From contig CAKSJL010000024.1 of assembly GCA_934463345.1 (NCBI GenBank), positions 1 through 21,383 of the forward strand: DNA of 21,383 nt. Direction: 5' to 3'. Below are positions 1-6,948 of this stretch, piece after piece. Each line of letters begins with the position of its first letter. The stretch's first letter is position 1. Made by a program: the position numbers and the translations under genes. The DNA is from an uncultured Oscillospiraceae bacterium. GTDB lineage: Bacteria; Bacillota; Clostridia; Oscillospirales; Ruminococcaceae. Below the pieces are notes generated by a model. It worked only from the letters and a program-made list of their open reading frames with translations. It was not told where the DNA came from and searched no databases.

Positions 1-1
1 A

Positions 2-1657
2 GTCTATACTGATTCCATAATATGTGAACCGGGAGATAAAATGCAGTTTGAATGTGAAGTCAGACAACCTGAAAACAACTATCTTTTCAGCAGTGCTGAC
101 TACTATAAATCAAAAGGATTTTATCTCACTTCAGACTCCGCTAAAAATATAAACATTAAAAATTCGGTATTTTCTATAAGGAAAATTCTTTTCAGATTTC
201 GTGAAAGAGTGTGTTCAATGATAGACTCCTGTCTTTCAGGAGATGAAAGCGGAATGCTCAAGGGTATGCTTTTCGGCGATAAATCCGGACTTGATATAAA
301 TGACAGAGAAATGCTTTACAGAATTGGTATAGGGCATGTTACTGCTGTTTCAGGACTGCACCTTGTACTTTTCTGTACACTCGTTTCATTTGTTATGAAC
401 AAGTTGAAAGCTGGAATTCGTCTGAAATTTGCAATAACAGAAATTTTTATGCTTCTCTTTGCTGTTTGCTGCGGAATGTCCCCTTCAATTATGAGAGCAT
501 TTGTCATGATGACACTGATAAATCTTGCGCCAATATTTTTCCGCTGTACAGATTCCTTTAATTCAGTTGGTACAGCTATAATTATTCTGACGCTTCCCAA
601 TCCGTTCATTATTGCAAATCAATCATTTTTACTTTCAGTTTCAGGAGTGCTTGGGGCAGGAGCTTTCGGACCATATATGACTGCTTCAATGAAATCAGAA
701 ACAAAAATACAGAAATATCTGAAAAATTTTGTTTATCTTCTATGTGTTTCAGCAGCAGTTACGCCAGTTTCTGTTTTATGCTTTGGTGAATTTTCATTGA
801 TTGCTCCGCTGACAAATATGCTAATAGTACCGATTTGCATGGCGGCTCTATCCATTTCTATGGCTGCGTCTTTATTATTTTTCATCAGACCATATTTTCT
901 GTACAAAATTTCAGGTGGTATATGCCATATTGTGCTTGGTATTTCACGTCTGCTTGGAAATAACAGATTTACACATATGAAACTGACGGGAAATTTTATT
1001 TTTGCTGTAACACTTATACTGTTCGCTCTTTGCATTTTCTGGTTTCTTCTGTTTAAAAGCAGAAAATTAACCGCAATACTAATTGCATTTTCATATACAT
1101 GCATGTTCTTTATATGTACTGTCTATAACATTTTGTCTATGAATATACTGAAAATAGCACTTCTGGGCAACAGCGAAGCAGGCGTTATAGTAGTTATAAA
1201 AGGCAAGTGTGCAGATGTAATTGACACAAACGGAAAAAGCAAAAATTGCAGGTATGTTCTGAAATATCTGGAGGACTGTGGAATTTATGATGTCAATAAC
1301 CTTATAATTCTTAAAAAGCCATATTCTGCGGTTGCATCATACAACTCCGGATTTTCACTTATTAAAGTCAAAAATGTTGTTATTCCATCTGAAACTTATT
1401 TGCGGTATGAAACCAAAATATGTGGATGCAGACCCGGGTATTCAGACTTTGAAAACTGGTCGGCAGATTATTTCGGAGATTATACAATTTCGGTAAATTC
1501 CGATTCCGTTTTTGTCAGAAGCAACGACATTGATTTTATATGCACAGACGGCGGTAATGGAGAGAAAAAATATCTTCCCAATATTGTATTATCCGTAACT
1601 GATAACGGTAAAACAGAATTCAGGAGGCTTGAAAATGGCAGAAATCACACCGGCTGA
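2..1657 (+). CDS. comEC: ComEC/Rec2-family DNA uptake channel, 5'-partial, with degenerate metallo-beta-lactamase-like tail
   Basis: Membrane channel homologue that passes single-stranded DNA into the cytoplasm during competence. The frame is open to the left edge. The first ATG at 41 sits inside the typical N-terminal DUF4131/OB-like domain (GDKMQFECEV, then a YYKSKGFYL stretch), so the true start is probably upstream, although GGGAG precedes that ATG. Counting from the ATG, the competence core follows: LKGMLFGDKSGL and GIGHVTAVSGLHL (about residues 74-106), then many hydrophobic helices to about residue 370. The tail from about residue 372 has the length and LKI..LG...VIVV..G..ADVIDTNG layout of the usual MBL domain, but the GQGD and HxHxDH motifs are absent. 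It overlaps holA by 23 nt and heads the operon. Family call is secure; activity of the tail is doubtful. Confidence 0.9.
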   Translation, partial: VYTDSIICEPGDKMQFECEVRQPENNYLFSSADYYKSKGFYLTSDSAKNINIKNSVFSIRKILFRFRERVCSMIDSCLSGDESGMLKGMLFGDKSGLDINDREMLYRIGIGHVTAVSGLHLVLFCTLVSFVMNKLKAGIRLKFAITEIFMLLFAVCCGMSPSIMRAFVMMTLINLAPIFFRCTDSFNSVGTAIIILTLPNPFIIANQSFLLSVSGVLGAGAFGPYMTASMKSETKIQKYLKNFVYLLCVSAAVTPVSVLCFGEFSLIAPLTNMLIVPICMAALSISMAASLLFFIRPYFLYKISGGICHIVLGISRLLGNNRFTHMKLTGNFIFAVTLILFALCIFWFLLFKSRKLTAILIAFSYTCMFFICTVYNILSMNILKIALLGNSEAGVIVVIKGKCADVIDTNGKSKNCRYVLKYLEDCGIYDVNNLIILKKPYSAVASYNSGFSLIKVKNVVIPSETYLRYETKICGCRPGYSDFENWSADYFGDYTISVNSDSVFVRSNDIDFICTDGGNGEKKYLPNIVLSVTDNGKTEFRRLENGRNHTG

Positions 1658-2684
1658 GCTGTTGAAGAAGCTTAAATCCGGCGAATTTTGCAATGTATAT
1701 TATATATATGGTAAGGATACTGCGGCAGTTGAAAATGCTGCAAAGGCTGTCATGAAAAAAAGGCTCGGAAAAGACTGGAGCAATAATGTTACCAGACTTA
1801 CCGGTAGTGAGCTTGACCTGAGCGTTCTTTCAGACATGCTTGAAGCCTGCCCAATGTTTGCTGAAGTCAATGCGATACTGATAAATGACCTTAATGCTGA
1901 TGCTTTTGGTACAGATGAAATCAAATTCCTTACAAATCAGATCGACACACTTCCGGAATATACCTTGCTTCTGATAAGCATTACAGGCTTTGATGTAAAA
2001 AAAGGCAAAAAAGTCATGACTGCAAAAAATAAAAAGCTTGCTGATTGTATCGCTAAAAATGGCATTGTTTGCGAATGTAATTTGAAAACAACAGCGGTTC
2101 TCGCTAAGCTGATAATTGACAAGGTACAAAAGCAAGGATGCAGTATTCAGAAGAAAACTGCCGAAATGCTTGCGGAAGCTTGTTCAAATGATTCTCTGAG
2201 AATTGAAAATGAACTTGAAAAGCTTTGCGCTTACCGTCAAAATGAAGAGATTCGCCCGGTGGACATAGATGAACTCGTAGCAGTTGGGCTTGAATCTGAC
2301 GCTTTTAAGCTTTCGAGAGCAATTATTTCCTATAACCCATCAGTGGCTATGGAAATAATGAACAAGTTTATACAAAAAAAAGAAGAACCAGTCCCGATTA
2401 TTTCAGCAGTTTCAATGGCATTTATTGACCTTTATCGTGCAAGAACTGCTATGACTGCTGATAAAAGAGCATCAGATGTTATTGAGGACTTCCAGTACGG
2501 AAACAGAAAATTTGCAGTTGACAATGCTTTCAGAGACAGCAGAAGAATATCGCTTGAAGGACTGAGAAACTGTATATTTATTCTGAGAAAAGCTGACAAA
2601 AGTCTGAAACAGACAGGCGCTATTCCTACACTAATTCTTGAGAAAACTGTAACTGAACTGCTTATGTCTGTCAGGAGGAAATAA
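1635..2684 (+). CDS. holA: DNA polymerase III subunit delta
   Basis: Clamp-loader delta subunit, which opens the beta sliding clamp during chromosome replication. The protein begins with the family's N-terminal pattern (LLKKLKSGEF, then VYYIYGKDTAAVE, a degenerate P-loop region) and has the delta C-terminal helical collar (about residues 240-345, ending LILEKTVTELLMSVRRK). Length of 349 aa is normal. ATG 1635 is preferred over TTG 1629 because AGGAGG at 1622-1627 is 7 nt before the ATG and only 1 nt before the TTG. It overlaps the end of comEC, and comEC-holA adjacency is common in Firmicutes. Housekeeping role; confidence is high. Confidence 0.92.
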   Translation: MAEITPAELLKKLKSGEFCNVYYIYGKDTAAVENAAKAVMKKRLGKDWSNNVTRLTGSELDLSVLSDMLEACPMFAEVNAILINDLNADAFGTDEIKFLTNQIDTLPEYTLLLISITGFDVKKGKKVMTAKNKKLADCIAKNGIVCECNLKTTAVLAKLIIDKVQKQGCSIQKKTAEMLAEACSNDSLRIENELEKLCAYRQNEEIRPVDIDELVAVGLESDAFKLSRAIISYNPSVAMEIMNKFIQKKEEPVPIISAVSMAFIDLYRARTAMTADKRASDVIEDFQYGNRKFAVDNAFRDSRRISLEGLRNCIFILRKADKSLKQTGAIPTLILEKTVTELLMSVRRK

Positions 2685-2692
2685 CAAAAATT

Positions 2693-3274
2693 ATGATAAA
2701 ACTGGAACAGGCAGTTATAGTTGAGGGGAAGTATGACAAAATAAAACTTTCATCTATAATTGATGCTGTTATAATAACAACAAATGGCTTTAGTATTTTT
2801 AAGGATCAGGAAAAGCTGGAGCTTATAAGATACTATGCGGAAAAAAACGGTATAATAATTATGACTGATTCAGACAGCGCTGGCTTTATAATCAGAAACC
2901 ACATAAAAGGCGCTGTAAAAAAGGGAAAAATAATAAACGTATATATTCCGGACATTATGGGAAAGGAAAAGAGAAAGCTCAAACCTTCAGCTGAAGGAAA
3001 ACTTGGTGTGGAAGGAGTAGAAAAAAATATTATTCTTGAAGCTCTGAAAAAGGCCGGGGTTACCGCTTCATCAGCGCCGCAAAGAAAAAAAATAACCAAA
3101 ACAGACTTATATATTCTTGGTCTTTCAGGTGAAAAAAACAGCTCAGAGATGAGAAAAAAACTACTTGAATACCTAAAACTCCCCTCCCTCCTTTCACCCA
3201 ACAGTATGCTTGAAATTCTCAATTCAATGTATAGTCCGGAGGAATTAGAAGAAATAATGTGCAGAATAAAATAA
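2693..3274 (+). CDS. rnmV: Ribonuclease M5 (Toprim domain, 5S rRNA maturation)
   Basis: Endonuclease that matures 5S rRNA in low-GC Gram-positives. The Toprim fold is visible: catalytic-Glu motif VIVEGKYDK (about residues 8-16), VIITTNGFSIF, and the metal-binding DxD motif IIMTDSDSAGFIIR (about residues 55-68), followed by a GVEGV element. The C-terminal part matches the DUF4093 extension of RNase M5. Length of 193 aa is typical. The nearest Shine-Dalgarno, AGGAGG at 2673-2678, lies inside the end of holA and 14 nt from the ATG. That is longer than usual, so translation may depend on coupling with holA. Third gene of the comEC operon. Confidence 0.9.
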   Translation: MIKLEQAVIVEGKYDKIKLSSIIDAVIITTNGFSIFKDQEKLELIRYYAEKNGIIIMTDSDSAGFIIRNHIKGAVKKGKIINVYIPDIMGKEKRKLKPSAEGKLGVEGVEKNIILEALKKAGVTASSAPQRKKITKTDLYILGLSGEKNSSEMRKKLLEYLKLPSLLSPNSMLEILNSMYSPEELEEIMCRIK

Positions 3275-3286
3275 ACGGAGAGATAA

Positions 3287-4678
3287 ATGGTATTTTCAAG
3301 TATAACTTTTTTATATTTCTTTCTTCCGGCAGTACTGCTTACATATTACATAGTACCCGGAAAAATTAAAAATGTCGTGCTGCTTTTGTCCGGCTTGTTT
3401 TTTTACGCATGGGGCGAACCGGTATACGTTCTTCTCATGCTGTTCTCAACTTTTGTCGATTATTCGGCAGGACTTGTCATAAACAAGTTTGACTCTGACC
3501 AGAAAAAACGAACGATTGCGCTTATTACCTCGCTTAGTATAAATCTTGGAATTCTCCTTGTTTTTAAGTACAGCGGATTTGTTGCTGGTATATTTGGTAT
3601 CAAGGTAAAAGCTCTTCCACTTCCGATAGGAATTTCATTCTATACCTTCCAGAGCATGTCATATACAATAGACATGTACATGCGAAAAATCAAGGTTCAG
3701 AAAAGCTTTTTAAGCTACGCAACGTATGTTTCACTGTTTCCACAGATTGTTGCCGGACCTATTGTTCGTTACGAAGATGTCCAGAATGAAATTGACTCAA
3801 GGTCAATAAATATTTATAAATTAGGCGAAGGCGTTGGCATTTTTGCCAGAGGTCTTGCAAAAAAGGTGCTTCTGGCAAATAATATTGGTCTGCTCTGGAC
3901 TGAAATTAAAGGAATGGATTACTCGCAAATTTCAGTTGTAACTGCCTGGCTTGGAATTCTTGCTTTTACTTTCCAGATATACTATGATTTTTCTGGATAC
4001 TCAGATATGGCAGTTGGTCTTGGAAAAATGCTCGGATTTAATTTTCCGGAAAATTTCAGACACCCATATATTTCAAAAAGCGTTTCGGAATTTTGGAGAA
4101 GATGGCACATAACGCTTGGCTCATGGTTTAAATCGTACGTCTATATTCCTCTTGGAGGAAATCGCTGCGGTTTACTGAAAATGCTTCGCAATACCCTTAT
4201 TGTATGGGGACTTACCGGTCTATGGCATGGTGCAAGCTGGAATTTCATTCTCTGGGGGCTTTATTTCGGCGTTCTTATAATTCTCGAAAAGCTTTTCCTG
4301 GGAAAGATTCTCGAAAAGCTTCCATCATTTATAACAATACTGACAACATTTTTTGTAGTTGTACTTGGATGGGTTCTCTTTGATACTGCTGATTTAAGCT
4401 CTGCATTCAGTTACTACTGCGCAATGTTTGGTAAAACCGGATTAATAATTGACAATACTGCTTTTTATCAGTTAAAATCATATATTATTGTATTTATATT
4501 CTGCATTATTGGTTCAGGAAAACTTATGAAAAAGCTTTCCGAAAAGCTGTATAAAAATGTTGGTATGTCAAAGCTGCTGGAAAACGGAATGCCGTTAATT
4601 CACACTGCTCTTATACTTTTATGCACCGCTTTTCTGGTTGACGCAAGCTATAATCCGTTTCTTTATTTCAGATTTTAG
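3287..4678 (+). CDS. MBOAT family membrane O-acyltransferase (AlgI/PatB-like)
   Basis: Polytopic membrane acyltransferase predicted to pass an acyl group, usually acetyl, across the membrane to an extracellular acceptor such as peptidoglycan or an exopolysaccharide. Family hallmarks are clear: N-terminal MVFSSITFLYFFLPAV, PLPIGISFYTFQSMSYTID, FPQIVAGPIVRYEDV, SEFWRRWHITLGSW...YIPLGGNR and the active-site region GLWHGASWNFILWG with its conserved His. Length of 463 aa is normal. ACGGAGAG precedes ATG 3287 and the gap to rnmV is 12 nt. The next gene encodes the DHHW/SGNH partner usually paired with these proteins. The acceptor polymer cannot be read from the sequence. Confidence 0.92.
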   Translation: MVFSSITFLYFFLPAVLLTYYIVPGKIKNVVLLLSGLFFYAWGEPVYVLLMLFSTFVDYSAGLVINKFDSDQKKRTIALITSLSINLGILLVFKYSGFVAGIFGIKVKALPLPIGISFYTFQSMSYTIDMYMRKIKVQKSFLSYATYVSLFPQIVAGPIVRYEDVQNEIDSRSINIYKLGEGVGIFARGLAKKVLLANNIGLLWTEIKGMDYSQISVVTAWLGILAFTFQIYYDFSGYSDMAVGLGKMLGFNFPENFRHPYISKSVSEFWRRWHITLGSWFKSYVYIPLGGNRCGLLKMLRNTLIVWGLTGLWHGASWNFILWGLYFGVLIILEKLFLGKILEKLPSFITILTTFFVVVLGWVLFDTADLSSAFSYYCAMFGKTGLIIDNTAFYQLKSYIIVFIFCIIGSGKLMKKLSEKLYKNVGMSKLLENGMPLIHTALILLCTAFLVDASYNPFLYFRF

Positions 4679-4689
4679 GAGGAGAAAAC

Positions 4690-5826
4690 ATGCTAAAAAA
4701 ACAATATGTTAAATCGGCTGTATTATTTCTTATCCTGATATTTTTATTTCCAATTATAGTTCTTATTTCAAAAAAGAAAACCTTTTCAGAAACTGAAAAC
4801 AGAGAATTAAAACCATTTCCTGAAATTTCATTTCAAACCATAAAGGACAAATCCTGCATGAATGACATTGAAGCTTATCTTTCAGACCACTTCCCTGCAA
4901 GGATAAAATGGGTAAAGGCAAAGCTAAACCTTGAAAGGTTGAGCGGAAAGGAAATGATAAACAATATATACATTACAGACAATGCACTTTATGAAAAGCT
5001 TCCTGAACCTGACTATCATGAAACAGATATTTCAGTAAATTCAATAAATAAATTTGCTGAAAATTACAGTGATACAAAGGTATTTGCAATGATTGCCCCA
5101 ACATCTGCCGGAATATATGATGACAAGCTTGAGCCTTACCTTTCACAGATAGATCAGAAAGAATTTATAAGTAATATATACAGCAAATTTTCAGATAAAG
5201 TACATAAAATAGATATATTTAGTGCAATGTATGCGGCAAGAGACGAATATATATATTACAGAACAGACCATCACTGGACTTCTTTAGGCGCATTTACTGC
5301 ATACAAAGCTGCTGCAAAAAAAATGGGACTCTCCTGCTATGAGAATTATAATGTAGAAAAAGAAACTGATGATTTCAGAGGAACATTCTACTCAAAATGT
5401 CTTTATGATGGTGTTGAAGCGGACAGAATAGATGCCTACAAGCAGCAGAATATCATTATAGCAACCAGAGTAACCCTTGATGACGGCATAAACCAGGAAA
5501 TTGTTGATGACATTTATTTTCCGGAGTTTCTGGAAACAAACGATAAATACTGCTTTTTCCTTGGTCGCAACAGAGCGCTTACCTACATCCACACAAATGC
5601 CGGTACAAACCGCAAGCTTCTCCTTATAAAAGATTCATACGGAAACAGCTTTGTTCCGTTTATGGTTCAGAACTATTCGGAAATTGCAGTAATAGACCTG
5701 AGATATCTCAAAACCTCAATAATGGAATTTGTTGATCCGAATGAATTTGATCATACACTGTTTCTTTACAATGCATCTACATTTTCGACTGACAGAAATG
5801 TAAAGAATATAGGACTTACTCAGTAG
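4690..5826 (+). CDS. DHHW family protein (AlgJ/AlgX-like SGNH acetyltransferase partner)
   Basis: Membrane-anchored extracytoplasmic protein expected to take acyl groups from the MBOAT enzyme and place them on a surface polymer. There is one N-terminal hydrophobic helix (about residues 9-27, signal anchor), then an SGNH-like domain. Its diagnostic motif is YRTDHHWTSLGAF (D193 H194 H195 W196), and a later LLLIKDSYGNSF block has D315/S316. Length of 378 aa fits the family. AGGAGG at 4678-4683 overlaps the end of the upstream gene; spacing is 11 nt between genes. It is the last gene of the run, followed by a strong terminator. Acetylation is inferred from family pairing. Confidence 0.88.
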   Translation: MLKKQYVKSAVLFLILIFLFPIIVLISKKKTFSETENRELKPFPEISFQTIKDKSCMNDIEAYLSDHFPARIKWVKAKLNLERLSGKEMINNIYITDNALYEKLPEPDYHETDISVNSINKFAENYSDTKVFAMIAPTSAGIYDDKLEPYLSQIDQKEFISNIYSKFSDKVHKIDIFSAMYAARDEYIYYRTDHHWTSLGAFTAYKAAAKKMGLSCYENYNVEKETDDFRGTFYSKCLYDGVEADRIDAYKQQNIIIATRVTLDDGINQEIVDDIYFPEFLETNDKYCFFLGRNRALTYIHTNAGTNRKLLLIKDSYGNSFVPFMVQNYSEIAVIDLRYLKTSIMEFVDPNEFDHTLFLYNASTFSTDRNVKNIGLTQ

Positions 5827-5911
5827 CTATATCGCACAATCTTACAGGTAAAAAATCCATCCGATTTCATAATCTTCCTTGATGTGTGTTTTTACAATAG
5901 CATAAAGTATA

Positions 5912-5944
5912 AAAGTGGGTATCCTTAAAAAGGATACCCACTTT
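5912..5944. terminator. Bidirectional rho-independent terminator
   Basis: A perfect 15-bp inverted repeat (5912-5926 with 5930-5944) around an AAA loop. On the minus strand the stem is followed by a T-run, suiting tetR; on the plus strand it follows the DHHW gene, though the T-run there is short (TTTCTT). It separates the convergent comEC operon and tetR. Confidence 0.8.
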
Positions 5945-5948
5945 CTTA

Positions 5949-5995
5949 TGGCAATACCGTACAAAGCTGATAGGCGGACTTTGTGCGGTGTTGCC
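5949..5995 (+). repeat. Imperfect hairpin repeat (GGCAATACCGTA family)
   Basis: 16-bp stem 5951-5966 with 5979-5994, containing two G-U pairs if transcribed on the plus strand and a 12-nt loop. It abuts the tetR stop codon. Its ends (GGCAATACCGTA and CGGTGTTGCC) match those of a hairpin on the opposite strand at 14386-14418. This suggests a small dispersed repeat family; two copies alone do not prove it. Confidence 0.5.
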
Positions 5996-6631
5996 TTATG
6001 TCTGCACAACCGAAAGCTGGGTACAGACTTCCTCTGTTTCATGCTGATGTATTATTCCCCTTACAGCATTATAAAGATATGGTTTTAACGTTTCAAGCTC
6101 TACTGGCTCACTGTAAAGTATAGACGAATAAATCGTGGAGCTTACAAGTTCGATTATCATAAAGAGCATTATTTCCGGATCTTTCAGCTTTTTCGGCGAT
6201 TCATTCAGCATTTTTTCATATATATTTCTAAAGTCGTAATCGTTATCGTTTATCGGAGATATAAGCGCATTTTTAAATATTCCCCAGCTCAGGTTTTTTG
6301 ATATAAAAGTAAGCAGGGACTTATTTTGATTAAGCTGATTAATTATCTGGTCAATTATAAAAATTATTCCATCCTCAAAGTCCAGATCCTCACGCTTTTC
6401 AAGCTCCTCAATTGCTATTTTAAAAAGCTGACTGGATTTGTGAGAAATTAGCTTGTTTTTTATGTCATATTTATCCTTAAAGTAAAGGTAAAATGTTCCC
6501 TTGGCAACGCCTGCTTTTTCAGCAATTTCAGAAATTGAAGTCTGACTAACACTTTTCGAAGTAAACATATTGAATGCAGCATTAAGCAAAGACTCACGTT
6601 TTTTCTTTTTATTCAGATCAAGCTTTCCCAT
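5996..6631 (-). CDS. TetR family transcriptional repressor of the adjacent MMPL operon
   Basis: DNA-binding repressor that presumably senses a small ligand or stress and controls the divergent transporter. The TetR helix-turn-helix is at about residues 12-60: ESLLNAAFNMF, TSISEIAEKAGVAKGTFYLY, FKDKYDIKNKL. The C-terminal ligand/dimer domain is divergent, as usual. Length of 211 aa is typical. The start is supported by AAAGGGTGG just before ATG. The gene is divergent from the MMPL gene across 317 nt holding two consensus promoters and three copies of an ATGAC-N5-GTCAT palindrome. Autoregulation is inferred. The ligand is unknown. Confidence 0.92.
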   Translation of the reverse strand: MGKLDLNKKKKRESLLNAAFNMFTSKSVSQTSISEIAEKAGVAKGTFYLYFKDKYDIKNKLISHKSSQLFKIAIEELEKREDLDFEDGIIFIIDQIINQLNQNKSLLTFISKNLSWGIFKNALISPINDNDYDFRNIYEKMLNESPKKLKDPEIMLFMIIELVSSTIYSSILYSEPVELETLKPYLYNAVRGIIHQHETEEVCTQLSVVQT

Positions 6632-6751
6632 TTAAAAACCACCCTTTTCAAATTACAGCATTCAAAAGAGAATACTGTATATGGCTTTAAGGAAGTGCTG
6701 ATTGATCCTCCGAAATACGGTCACCGCTTCCTTGTATTTCTTTCTACTTTA

Positions 6752-6780
6752 ATTATATATCACGTTCTTTTAATTGTCAA
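6752..6780 (-). promoter_or_regulatory. tetR promoter, full sigma-A consensus
   Basis: On the minus strand TTGACA (6780-6775), 17-bp spacer, TATAAT (6757-6752). The predicted 5' leader is about 115 nt before the tetR ATG at 6631. An operator copy lies at 6789-6805, just upstream of the -35. Confidence 0.8.
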
Positions 6781-6788
6781 TTGAACAA

Positions 6789-6805
6789 AATGACTAATAG
6801 TCATT
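6789..6805. promoter_or_regulatory. TetR operator copy 1
   Basis: AATGACTAATAGTCATT, a perfect palindrome with 8-bp arms about a central base, 8 nt upstream of the tetR -35. Shares the ATGAC-N5-GTCAT core with two more copies in the same intergenic region. Assignment to the TetR protein is inference from position and repetition. Confidence 0.75.
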
Positions 6806-6841
6806 ATCTTGTTTGTGTATAGTTGTGCATGGTTACAAAAT

Positions 6842-6858
6842 AATGACTTGTGGTCATT
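6842..6858. promoter_or_regulatory. TetR operator copy 2
   Basis: AATGACTTGTGGTCATT. The ATGAC/GTCAT half-sites are kept and the palindrome extends to 11-bp arms through flanking A/T (AAAATAATGAC with GTCATTATTTT). It lies 17 nt upstream of the -35 of the MMPL promoter. Confidence 0.72.
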
Positions 6859-6874
6859 ATTTTTTGAATTTCTA

Positions 6875-6903
6875 TTGACATTCGCAAATAAAGGTATTAT
6901 AAT
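6875..6903 (+). promoter_or_regulatory. MMPL operon promoter, full sigma-A consensus
   Basis: TTGACA (6875-6880), 17-bp spacer, TATAAT (6898-6903). A perfect consensus promoter of this kind would be very strong unless repressed, which fits the operators on both sides of it. Confidence 0.85.
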
Positions 6904-6913
6904 AAAATCATTA

Positions 6914-6930
6914 AATGACCAATAGTCATA
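6914..6930. promoter_or_regulatory. TetR operator copy 3, in the MMPL 5' leader
   Basis: AATGACCAATAGTCATA with the ATGAC-N5-GTCAT core at 6915-6929, placed just after the -10 and before the ribosome binding site (AAAGGAG at 6935-6941). A repressor here would block initiation or early elongation. Confidence 0.75.
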
Positions 6931-6948
6931 TTTGAAAGGAGCGATATT

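Noticed and set aside
733..1104. Open frame of 123 codons on the minus strand inside comEC
   Set aside because: Antisense to a well-conserved membrane gene, no ribosome binding site and no recognisable domain; treated as a shadow.
2833..3222. 129-codon minus-strand frame inside rnmV
   Set aside because: Phe/Ser/Ile-rich composition expected from reading A/T-rich Lys/Glu codons backwards; the Toprim gene explains the region.
5842..6042. 66-codon minus-strand frame after tetR
   Set aside because: Spans the terminator and hairpin repeat and overlaps the tetR end; spurious frame through non-coding DNA.
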